Shown here in pieces: positions 1 through 6,290 of a DNA stretch of 8,064 nucleotides (its first letter is position 1; each line of letters begins with the position of its first letter). The notes under the pieces are model-generated. The model was not told the DNA's origin. It did no database searches and worked only from the letters and a program-made list of their open reading frames with translations. This DNA comes from Pseudomonadota bacterium (GTDB lineage Bacteria > Pseudomonadota > Alphaproteobacteria > Sphingomonadales > Sphingomonadaceae): assembly GCA_029781465.1 (NCBI GenBank), contig JAKOWQ010000413.1, positions 1 through 8,064 on the forward strand, written 5' to 3'. The position numbers and the translations under genes are program-made.

Positions 1-2
1 GG

Positions 3-914
3 CTTCAGGTGGAGGACTACGACTGGCTCACCGGTGGATCCGACGCCTGGCGCCGCGCCGCCTATGCCGAAATCACCGCGCGCCTGGGCTATGCGCAGAC
101 AGCGCAGGATTATCTCGCGGGGTTCGTTCCCGCCGGGGCCGATCCCGCATTGTGGCGGCCGATCGATGCGGGGATCGACGAGGCTTTCACGCGCGGCGTC
201 CACGAGTGTTTTGTCTGGGCGCTGCCCCAGGTCTGCCGCGATGGATACCTGCGCCTGCCGCAAGTCGGCGAGGAGGACGCTATGCTGCATTTCGACGACG
301 TGCCCTATCCGCTGGCGCTGGGGCGCGATGCCACGATCATGCCGGAGTTTTCGACCAGCGTTTCGGTCACCGCCTCGGGCTATGAACGCCGCAACAGCCT
401 GTGGTCGAACGCGCGGCTGCGCTTCGATGTTGGCCCCGGAATCCGATCCGAGGCCGAACTGGGCGTCCTGCTGGCCTTTTTTCGCGCCCGGCGCGGTGCG
501 GCGCGCGGGTTTCGTTTGCGCGATCCCTCCGATTTCAGCTCCAACGCCATGACCGGCGCACCGACCCTGGCGGATCAGGAACTGGGGACGGGAGACGGAA
601 TTCGGGCCGATTTTCCGCTGGTCAAGCTCTACGGCGAGGGCGATGCGGTGCAGGTGCGCCGGATCACCCGTCCGCTGGTGACAAGCCTGGTGGTCAGCAT
701 CGACGGCGCGCTCAGCACCGACTGGACGCTTGATCCATTGGGGGTTGTTGTTTTCGCCAGCCCTCCGGCGCCGGGCAAGGTGATCCGCGCGGGTTTCCTG
801 TTCGACGTGCCGGTGCGCTTTGCCGAAGACAAGCTTGAGATCGCCGGCACCGCCTTCGCCGCAGGTGAGGCGCCTTCGGTCCCGGTGATCGAAATCCGCG
901 AGGCGGCGGCATGA
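3..914 (+). CDS. GTA/phage distal tail protein (DUF2460, TIGR02217 type) with N-terminal extension, 5' end open
   Basis: Probable distal tail (adaptor) protein that joins the tail tube to the baseplate hub; equivalent to g12 of the R. capsulatus GTA. The DUF2460 part begins at the ATG at 282 and is 210 residues, the usual family size. Counting from that Met it shows the family signature SGYERRNSLW (32-41), RFD (47-49) and FFRARRGAARGFRLRDPSDF (66-85). The same frame stays open upstream to the window edge, adding at least 91 residues (from a GTG at 9) with GC-rich third positions and protein-like composition; no other frame there looks coding. I do not recognise this extension. A strong Shine-Dalgarno before 282 makes that a credible alternative start, giving either a long fused product, a short one, or both. 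The stop overlaps the next start by ATGA. Family call is firm; the 5' boundary is not. Confidence 0.8.
   Translation, partial: LQVEDYDWLTGGSDAWRRAAYAEITARLGYAQTAQDYLAGFVPAGADPALWRPIDAGIDEAFTRGVHECFVWALPQVCRDGYLRLPQVGEEDAMLHFDDVPYPLALGRDATIMPEFSTSVSVTASGYERRNSLWSNARLRFDVGPGIRSEAELGVLLAFFRARRGAARGFRLRDPSDFSSNAMTGAPTLADQELGTGDGIRADFPLVKLYGEGDAVQVRRITRPLVTSLVVSIDGALSTDWTLDPLGVVVFASPPAPGKVIRAGFLFDVPVRFAEDKLEIAGTAFAAGEAPSVPVIEIREAAA
271..284 (+). promoter_or_regulatory. Internal ribosome binding site and alternative start of the DUF2460 gene
   Basis: AGGAGG at 271-276 lies five bases before an ATG at 282-284 that is in frame with the long open frame. Starting here gives a 210-residue protein, matching normal DUF2460 length, with the conserved family region beginning almost at once. 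This is the best Shine-Dalgarno in the tail module. It could mark the true start, a second start inside a longer gene, or a relic of a former gene boundary. Confidence 0.55.
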
Positions 915-1732
915 GCCGGGTGTGGTTTTCTGGTCCGCTCGAAACGGTCGCCAGCTTCTGGCGCGTCGCGCGCCGCGACGGGGTGACGCTGGGTTTCACC
1001 ACCCATGACCGCGATCTGTGGTTCGATGGCCTGTGCCACCGCGCGACCCCCGGCATGGTGCCCTCGGCAATTCGCCGCTCGGCCGATTTCGAGGCCGACA
1101 GCGCCGAAGTCGAAGGCGCGCTGAGCCACGAATCCATTTCGGCCAGCGATCTTGCAATCGGCCGTTTCGATGGCGCCGCGGTGCAGATCGGCGTGGTCGA
1201 TTGGGCCAGCCTGGAAAGCGCCGTGCTCTATCGCGGCACCATCGGAGCGGTGGTCGAGGAGGCGGGAAGCTTCACTGCCTCGCTGCAATCGCGCAAGATC
1301 GAACTGCAACGCGATCCGGTCCCGCGCACCAGCCCCAGCTGCCGCGCGGTGTTCTGCGGCCCGGGATGCAACCTCGCGCCCGTACGCTTCACCCACGAAG
1401 CCGTACTCACGGCTTTCGATGCCGCAACCAATGCCGCGAGCTTCGCTTGCGCGGCCCCTTCATCCAGCCTGATCGGCGGAAGCCTGCGCTGGCTGGACGG
1501 GCCGCACGCCGGGGCCGCAATGGGGATCGTGGGCACCGAGGGCGATGCGCTGGTGCTCGATCTCCCGGTTGACCTCACGCCTGCACCCGGCGCGCGCGCA
1601 CTCCTGCGCGAGGGCTGCGACCGGACCATCGCCACTTGCGCCAGCCGCTTCAGCAACGCGATCAACTTTCGCGGCGAGCCGTACCTTCCGGGGAACGATC
1701 TGGTCTCGCGCTACCCGGATCCGGTGCAATGA
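911..1732 (+). CDS. GTA/phage baseplate hub protein (DUF2163 + BR0599 C-terminal domain, TIGR02218 type)
   Basis: 273-residue probable hub protein of the tail tip, equivalent to R. capsulatus GTA g13 and broadly to lambda gpL in position. The N-terminal DUF2163 part spans roughly residues 5-165 and includes GVTLGFTTHDRDL (24-36) and RYRGTIG-like LYRGTIG (106-112). The C-terminal BR0599 part (about 185-268) ends with the characteristic GCDRTIATCASRFSNAINFR (235-254) followed by G-E-P-x-L-P-G-N-D. Cysteines at 42, 144, 149, 153, 180, 236 and 243 are notable: 144/153 and 236/243 could form a four-cysteine metal site. The ATG shares ATGA with the stop of the upstream gene, and its own stop overlaps the next start the same way, so translation is probably coupled across all three genes. 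Family assignment is strong; the iron-sulfur idea is inference. Confidence 0.9.
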   Translation: MSRVWFSGPLETVASFWRVARRDGVTLGFTTHDRDLWFDGLCHRATPGMVPSAIRRSADFEADSAEVEGALSHESISASDLAIGRFDGAAVQIGVVDWASLESAVLYRGTIGAVVEEAGSFTASLQSRKIELQRDPVPRTSPSCRAVFCGPGCNLAPVRFTHEAVLTAFDAATNAASFACAAPSSSLIGGSLRWLDGPHAGAAMGIVGTEGDALVLDLPVDLTPAPGARALLREGCDRTIATCASRFSNAINFRGEPYLPGNDLVSRYPDPVQ

Positions 1733-2133
1733 CCGGAGCCGATCTGGCGGCGGCGGCGCAATCGTTGGTCGGCACCCCGTTCCGCCTGCATGGCCGCGAC
1801 CCGCAAAGCGGGCTCGACTGCATCGGCCTGTTCGGTGCGGCGATGGCACGCGCGGGGTGCCCGGTGGCGCTCCCCAACGGCTATCCGCTGCGCACCCTGG
1901 CGCCCGAGGCCTGGCTGCCCGCGCCGGAATCCTGCGGGTTTGCAGCCGCCGAAGGGGCGGCCGCGCCGGGCGACGTGCTGCTGATGCGGCTGGGCGCTGC
2001 GCAGGTCCACCTGGCGATCGTCAGCGCCCGGGGCTGGGTCCACGCCCACGCCGGGCTGCGCCGCGTGGTCTGCGGGCAGCCGCTCGCCGCGGCATGTGTC
2101 ACCCATCGCTGGCGCCTCGCGCCACGCAACTGA
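1729..2133 (+). CDS. GTA/phage cell-wall peptidase, NlpC/P60 family (TIGR02219 type)
   Basis: 134-residue murein peptidase, equivalent to R. capsulatus GTA g14; it sits at the tail tip and would cut peptide cross-links so that the tail can pass the cell wall. NlpC/P60 features are visible: the VGTPFRLHGRDPQSGLDCIG stretch (14-33) with catalytic Cys31, the PGDVLLM turn (80-86), and His94 in QVHLAIV as the catalytic histidine, with His105/His107 as candidates for the third position. There is no signal peptide, as expected for a particle component. The start at 1729 is chosen because it forms ATGA with the upstream stop and opens directly into the domain; the open frame extends 31 codons further upstream, but those lie inside the hub gene. 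At 134 residues the protein is little more than the catalytic domain. Confidence 0.9.
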   Translation: MTGADLAAAAQSLVGTPFRLHGRDPQSGLDCIGLFGAAMARAGCPVALPNGYPLRTLAPEAWLPAPESCGFAAAEGAAAPGDVLLMRLGAAQVHLAIVSARGWVHAHAGLRRVVCGQPLAAACVTHRWRLAPRN

Positions 2134-2143
2134 AAGGCCGCCC

Positions 2144-4327
2144 ATGGCAACCGTGATCTTTACCGCGATCGGCAGCCTGATCGGCGGACCGCTGGGCGGC
2201 GCCATCGGCGCGCTGGTCGGCCGCTCGGTCGATGGGATGGTGCTCGGCGGGGGCAACCGCGAAGGCCCCCGGCTCAACGAACTGGCGGTCACAACCTCGA
2301 GCTATGGCGCTCCGCTGCCGCGCCAGTTTGGGCGGATGCGCATCGGCGGGCAGATCATTTGGGCAACCGATCTGGTCGAACACAAGGACAAGCACGGCGG
2401 CGGAAAGGGCAAGCCTTCGGTCACCGAATACACCTATTCGGCCTCATTCGCCGTGGCCTTGGCGAGCCGCCCCGCGGGTGCGATCGGGCGTATCTGGGCC
2501 GACGGCAAACTGCTGCGCGGCGCGGCGGGCGATCTCAAGACCGGCGGTGCGTTTCGCTTTCACAGCGGCGAAGGCGATCAGGCCGTCGATCCGCTGCTCG
2601 AGGCAGCCGAGGCCGCAGGGCAGTGCCCGGCCTATCGCGGCCTCGCCTATGCGGTGTTCGAAAACCTGCAATTGGCCGATTTCGGCAACCGCATTCCGGC
2701 GCTGACCTTCGAGGTTCTTGCCGATACGGGCGAATTGTCGATCGCGCAGCTGCTGGGTGACACACTGGAGGACTGCGACGCGGCCGTGCCGCTGACCGGA
2801 CTCCAGGGGATCGCTATCGAAGGCCCGCTGGTCGAGCTGCTTTCCGCGCTCGACCCGCTCTATCCGGTCGATTGCGACGCCTGCGATGCCCGCCTGACGA
2901 TCCGCCCATCGCGGCGTCAGACTGCGGCTATCGCGCTTCCTGAAGCCGCGACTTCGAACAATCGCGAGGATTTTGGCGGCAACGCCGGCTTCACCCGCAA
3001 GCGCGCGCCCAATCCCGAACAGCCGGTTTCCGTGCTGCGCTACTACGATTTCGAGCGCGACTATCAACCGGGGATCCAGCGCGCTTCGGGGCGCCCGCTT
3101 CCTGGACAGCCGCGCACGGTGGAGCTGCCCGCCACGCTTGGCGCAGAGGCGGCGCGCCACCTGGTTGAGCAGGCGGCGAAGCGCAATTCCTGGGCCCGGC
3201 AAACCATTTCCTGGCGCGTCACCCAGCTCGATCCGGCAGTCCGGCCCGGCGCGATCGTGACCTTGCCCGATCATCCGGGGCAATGGCGCGTGAGCGATTG
3301 GGAATGGCGCGAACACGGCGTCGATCTCACGCTGGTGCGCCACGCGGTGCTCGGCATTGCCACGCCCGGCTCGGACTCCGGCAGGGTGAACCCGATCCCC
3401 GACATCACCATCGCGCCCACCAGACTGGTGGCGTTCGAGCTGCCGTGGGACAGCAATGCCCTTACCCCGGTCCCGTTGCTCATTGCGGCGGCGAGTTCGG
3501 AAAATGCAGCCTGGGCGGGGGCCAGCCTGTTCGCGGATCAGGGCGACGGGGCGCTGCTTCCGCTGGGCACGACCGGGCGCGCGCGCGCGGTGATCGGGAC
3601 CGCCGATGCCGCGCTCGCGCCCGCTTCGCCGCTGCTGTTCGACCGGGCCAGTTCGATCATCGTCACGCTTGCCGCACCGGACCTGCCGCTCGCCAATGCG
3701 AGCATGGAACAACTGGCGATGGGAGCAAATCGGGCCCTGCTCGGCCCCGAGCTGCTGCAATTTGCCGCCGCCGAGCCGCTTGGCGCGGGCCAATGGCGGC
3801 TTTCAGGTCTGCTGCGCGGACGAGGCGGCACCGAAGATGCCATCGCTTCGCACCTGGCGGGCGAGGCCTTCGTCCTGCTCGACGGGACGGGAGCAGTGCT
3901 CGATCCGGCGATTGCCGGCATGGTGCCGGGAACGCAGATATCGGCGATCGGGATCGGCGATGACGTTCCGGCGGTTTCACCCGTGCTGCTTGCCGGGATC
4001 GGCTCGCGCCCCCCAGCCCCGGTCCACGCCCGCATCATCCCGGATGGCGAGGGAGGGATCGCCCTGACCTGGACCCGGCGCGCCCGCGGTGCTTGGGCAT
4101 GGACCGATGCGGTGGACACTCCGCTCAACGAGCAAGCCGAACTCTACGAGGTCACGTTCGGGCCGTTGCAGGCGCCTCTGGCGCGCTGGGAAACGACCAC
4201 GCCGCTGCTCGCCCTGGCCGCTTCGGCGCTGGCGCCGCTGATCGCTGCCTTGCCGCAAGGTCCCTTCGCCATCCGCCAGCGCGGGGATCGCGGCACATCC
4301 CGGCCCTTGACGATTGAGCTTCCCTAA
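2144..4327 (+). CDS. GTA-type baseplate / fiber-binding tail protein (g15-like, Phage-tail_3), lacking TIM-barrel domain
   Basis: 727-residue probable central tail-tip protein, equivalent to R. capsulatus GTA g15 ('megatron'), which caps the tail and anchors receptor-binding fibers. Residues 1-35 form a glycine-rich hydrophobic segment (GSLIGGPLGGAIGALVG), followed by a baseplate part with PRQFGRMRIGGQIIWATDLV (about 63-82) and RIWADGKLL, both typical of g15 N-termini. A Phage-tail_3-like region covers about 290-405 (LRYYDFERDYQPG; later ARHLVEQAAKRNSWARQTIS). LSGLLRGRGGTEDAIASHLA (about 552-571) and ALTWTRRARGAWAWTDAVD (about 640-658) mark the C-terminal fiber-binding part. R. capsulatus g15 is about 1300 residues because of a GTA_TIM glycosidase-like domain; I see no room for it here. 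The ATG at 2144 is preferred over upstream starts, which lie inside the peptidase gene; its Shine-Dalgarno (AAAGG) is modest. It begins 10 bases after the peptidase stop. Confidence 0.88.
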   Translation: MATVIFTAIGSLIGGPLGGAIGALVGRSVDGMVLGGGNREGPRLNELAVTTSSYGAPLPRQFGRMRIGGQIIWATDLVEHKDKHGGGKGKPSVTEYTYSASFAVALASRPAGAIGRIWADGKLLRGAAGDLKTGGAFRFHSGEGDQAVDPLLEAAEAAGQCPAYRGLAYAVFENLQLADFGNRIPALTFEVLADTGELSIAQLLGDTLEDCDAAVPLTGLQGIAIEGPLVELLSALDPLYPVDCDACDARLTIRPSRRQTAAIALPEAATSNNREDFGGNAGFTRKRAPNPEQPVSVLRYYDFERDYQPGIQRASGRPLPGQPRTVELPATLGAEAARHLVEQAAKRNSWARQTISWRVTQLDPAVRPGAIVTLPDHPGQWRVSDWEWREHGVDLTLVRHAVLGIATPGSDSGRVNPIPDITIAPTRLVAFELPWDSNALTPVPLLIAAASSENAAWAGASLFADQGDGALLPLGTTGRARAVIGTADAALAPASPLLFDRASSIIVTLAAPDLPLANASMEQLAMGANRALLGPELLQFAAAEPLGAGQWRLSGLLRGRGGTEDAIASHLAGEAFVLLDGTGAVLDPAIAGMVPGTQISAIGIGDDVPAVSPVLLAGIGSRPPAPVHARIIPDGEGGIALTWTRRARGAWAWTDAVDTPLNEQAELYEVTFGPLQAPLARWETTTPLLALAASALAPLIAALPQGPFAIRQRGDRGTSRPLTIELP

Positions 4328-4353
4328 CCGCTTGCCTTTCAAGGAAAACCAAC

Positions 4354-4845
4354 ATGCCTGACCCACTCTATGACAGCAGAACCGCGCGCCACGAATTGCC
4401 CATGCTGTTCGCCGGGCAGACGCAGAAAGAGACATTCGTCAACGAGGCGTTCGTGCGGATCGATACCCTGCTTCACTGCGCGGTCGAGGGAGTCCTGGCC
4501 AGTCCTCCGGCCACCCCGGCGGAAGGGACTTGCTGGCTGATCGACGAGGGTGCAGGCGGCGCATGGGCCGGCAATGAAGGGCAGATCGCGGCATTCGCGG
4601 GGGGCAACTGGCTGTTTTTCGTCCCGCGTGACGGGATGCGCCTGTTGGACCGCTCGAGCGGTCGGGATCTTCGCTATGCGGGCGGCTGGGTCGCTCCGGA
4701 TAGACCCAACGCTCCAAGCGGAGGTGGCGTGGTCGATAGCGAAGCGCGAGCCGCAATTGCCGCCCTGACACAATGTCTTGTCGACGCCGGAATCGTCCCC
4801 GCTGCACGAGCAACGATTGACGGGATCGCCGGACTCCGGCGGTGA
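4354..4845 (+). CDS. DUF2793 domain protein, probable GTA/phage fiber-associated protein
   Basis: 163 residues. The first 100 or so match the DUF2793 pattern: LPMLFAGQTQKETFVNEAFV (15-34) with the conserved Q-x-Q-K and N-E-A, then SPPATPAEGTCWLI and GAWAGNEGQIAAFAGGNWLF (70-89), and PRDGMRL. DUF2793 is common as the last gene of alphaproteobacterial GTA and prophage tail modules; its biochemical role is not known to me. After a short PSGGGV linker, the C-terminal 35 residues (SEARAAIAALTQCLVDAGIV) look like one amphipathic helix, suggesting attachment or oligomerisation. AAGGA at 4341-4345 is a good ribosome binding site, and the gene starts 26 bases after the baseplate gene, so it is probably the last gene of that operon. 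Role as a fiber or head/tail decoration is inferred from position only. Confidence 0.85.
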   Translation: MPDPLYDSRTARHELPMLFAGQTQKETFVNEAFVRIDTLLHCAVEGVLASPPATPAEGTCWLIDEGAGGAWAGNEGQIAAFAGGNWLFFVPRDGMRLLDRSSGRDLRYAGGWVAPDRPNAPSGGGVVDSEARAAIAALTQCLVDAGIVPAARATIDGIAGLRR

Positions 4846-4924
4846 TCGCCGCATTTGAAGGGCGTTTCATGCGATCCGGGCAAGGATTCGCGACATTATT
4901 GCAACAGTTGAAGGCTTTGAGCGC

Positions 4925-4953
4925 TTGCGCAGCGCACCCGATCCCGTTAGAAA
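4925..4953 (+). promoter_or_regulatory. Candidate sigma-70-type promoter of the OmpA-like gene
   Basis: TTGCGC (4925-4930), a 17-base spacer and TAGAAA (4948-4953) lie 46 bases before the ATG in the only sizeable gap upstream of this gene. The match to consensus is partial. An inverted repeat GCGCT (4921-4925) / AGCGC (4931-4935) covers the -35 element and could bind a regulator or be chance in GC-rich DNA. Confidence 0.4.
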
Positions 4954-4999
4954 ACCGTGCACTCGGTGGCTCAAACCTTTCAATAAGGGGAAAACGATA

Positions 5000-6088
5000 A
5001 TGCGCAAACTGGTCCTTGGGATGGCATTGGCCTCCACGGCCCTTGCGTCGCCTGCTCTGGCTCGCGACGATTCGTGGTATATCGAAGGTGATCTCGGCGC
5101 GACTGTCGTCGAAGACGGTCACTACGATGTCAACGGCCTTCACGACGCCCTCAAGTCCGATTTCGGCACGGGTTTCGACGTTGGCGCAGTGGTCGGTTAT
5201 GACTTCGGCGGGTTCCGCCTCGAAGCCGAAACCAGCTATCGCCGCGCCCGGCTCGACAAGCTGACCGATTCGAGCGGCGTTCTCGATCGTGCCGGTGGTC
5301 TGACCGGCAATGCCAACGCGCTGAGCTTCATGCTCAACGGCCTGCTCGACTTCGGAGAAGACGATTCGGTTCAGGGCTTTGTTGGCCTGGGTGGCGGTAT
5401 CGGCCGGGTCCATGGCAGCGCCGATTTCGCTGGCCCGATGCTCGACGATTCGGACACCGGCTTTGCCTGGCAGGCGCTCGCGGGCGTCCGCTTCCCGGTC
5501 AGCGACAATGTCGATCTGGGCCTGAAGTATCGCTTCTACAACCAGAGCAATGTCGATCTGGTCGATCTGGCTGGCGACGATCTGCACAGCAAGTTCCGTT
5601 CGCACTCGTTGATGCTGACGCTGGGCTACAACTTCGGCGCGCCGGCTGCTCCGCCGCCCCCGCCGCCGCCGCCGCCGCCCCCGCCGCCGCCTCCCCCGCC
5701 TCCCCCGCCGCCGCCGCCGCCTCCGCCGCCGCCGCCGTGCAACAAGGGACCGTACATCGTGTTCTTTGACTGGGATAAGTCGGACATCACGCCTGAGGCT
5801 GCTTCGATCCTCGACAGCGCGGTCACTGCCTATGGCAACTGCGCCAACGTGCCGATCATGCTGGCCGGCTATGCTGACCGTTCGGGCAAGCCCGCCTACA
5901 ACCAGGGCCTGTCGGAGCGTCGCAACGCTTCGGTCACCGATTACCTGACCTCGCACGGCGTCCCGGGCGGCGCCATCAGCAGCCAGGGCTTCGGCGAAAA
6001 CAACCCGCGCGTTCCGACTGCGGACGGTGTGCGCGAACTGCAGAACCGCCGGGTGGAAATCACCTACGGTCCGGGTTCGGGCATGTAA
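5000..6088 (+). CDS. OmpA-family outer-membrane protein with polyproline linker
   Basis: 362-residue precursor. Residues 1-21 are a Sec signal peptide (MRKLVLGMALASTALASPALA) with cleavage expected after ALA. Residues about 22-214 form a small beta-barrel of the OmpA/OMP_b-brl type, with alternating strands and a closing strand LMLTLGYNF. Residues 218-246 are 29 consecutive prolines. Residues 247-362 are an OmpA C-terminal domain; Asp293 and Arg308 in ADRSGKPAYNQGLSERR are spaced like the pair that grips diaminopimelate in known OmpA domains, so it should bind peptidoglycan noncovalently. The barrel sits in the outer membrane and the proline rod would span the periplasm. Cys247 and Cys281 may form a disulfide. 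The ATG at 5000 is chosen because it begins the signal peptide and follows AAGGGG (4985-4990) by nine bases; the frame is open further upstream but without a sensible start. The gene has its own promoter candidate and terminator. Confidence 0.93.
   Translation: MRKLVLGMALASTALASPALARDDSWYIEGDLGATVVEDGHYDVNGLHDALKSDFGTGFDVGAVVGYDFGGFRLEAETSYRRARLDKLTDSSGVLDRAGGLTGNANALSFMLNGLLDFGEDDSVQGFVGLGGGIGRVHGSADFAGPMLDDSDTGFAWQALAGVRFPVSDNVDLGLKYRFYNQSNVDLVDLAGDDLHSKFRSHSLMLTLGYNFGAPAAPPPPPPPPPPPPPPPPPPPPPPPPPPPPPCNKGPYIVFFDWDKSDITPEAASILDSAVTAYGNCANVPIMLAGYADRSGKPAYNQGLSERRNASVTDYLTSHGVPGGAISSQGFGENNPRVPTADGVRELQNRRVEITYGPGSGM
5651..5737 (+). repeat. CCN repeat encoding 29 prolines
   Basis: Twenty-nine proline codons in a row: 22 CCG, 4 CCC and 3 CCT, no CCA. 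They link the barrel to the peptidoglycan-binding domain. The codon mix interrupts the pure CCG repeat, which would limit but not abolish slippage, so length may vary between strains. The minus strand of this stretch is a nearly pure G/C run with several blocks of four or five G. Confidence 0.95.
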
Positions 6089-6114
6089 GCCACCGCAAGG
6101 TGCAAAGAGAATTG

Positions 6115-6145
6115 GGGGCCGGAGCGATCCGGCCCCTTTTTCTTT
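6115..6145 (+). terminator. Intrinsic terminator of the OmpA-like gene
   Basis: GGGGCCGGA (6115-6123), loop GCGA, TCCGGCCCC (6128-6136): a perfect nine-base-pair stem with a GNRA tetraloop, followed by TTTTTCTTT. It begins 27 bases after the stop codon. It is a textbook rho-independent terminator for the plus strand; on the minus strand the T tract is weak, so it probably does not serve the convergent transporter gene. Confidence 0.92.
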
Positions 6146-6290
6146 GCCCGGTACGGATTGGACCAGCCGCCTCCCATCGGCACGGAAATTCCGCAGCCAG
6201 TCAGCCAGAGCACCTTTCGGTCACGCCGGGTCAATCCTGACGGAGCCGATGCAAGTCCGATCTGGCAAATCGCCGATAAGGTAATGCTGC
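6146..6290. other. Convergent intergenic spacer, nothing recognised
   Basis: 145 bases between the OmpA terminator and the stop of the minus-strand transporter. I see no RNA gene, no repeat and no hairpin with a T tract on the minus strand, so a terminator for the transporter operon is not evident. A short frame that runs across here has no ribosome binding site and no recognisable protein. Confidence 0.5.

Noticed and set aside
629..1396. Long minus-strand open frame of 255 codons opposite the distal tail and hub genes
   Set aside because: It lies opposite two well-supported family genes, has low-complexity Arg/Ala-rich composition typical of GC-rich antisense frames, and no recognisable domain.
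3577..3589. Alternating GC run that could adopt Z-DNA
   Set aside because: Thirteen bases coding for Arg-Ala-Arg-Ala in a GC-rich gene; expected by composition.
2444..3793. 449-codon minus-strand open frame opposite the baseplate gene
   Set aside because: The plus-strand frame carries clear GTA g15 motifs throughout; the antisense frame is a GC-bias shadow rich in Arg and Gly.
4846..4999. Possible RNA gene or riboswitch in the OmpA leader
   Set aside because: No cloverleaf, no known conserved core; only a weak promoter match and a short inverted repeat can be supported.
4439..5956. 505-codon minus-strand open frame across DUF2793 and the OmpA-like gene
   Set aside because: It spans two real genes and their promoter region, and includes a polyarginine/glycine run that is only the antisense of the proline repeat.
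6091..6102. Small CACC-GCAA-GGTG hairpin just after the OmpA stop codon
   Set aside because: Only a four-base stem with no T tract; the real terminator follows 13 bases later.
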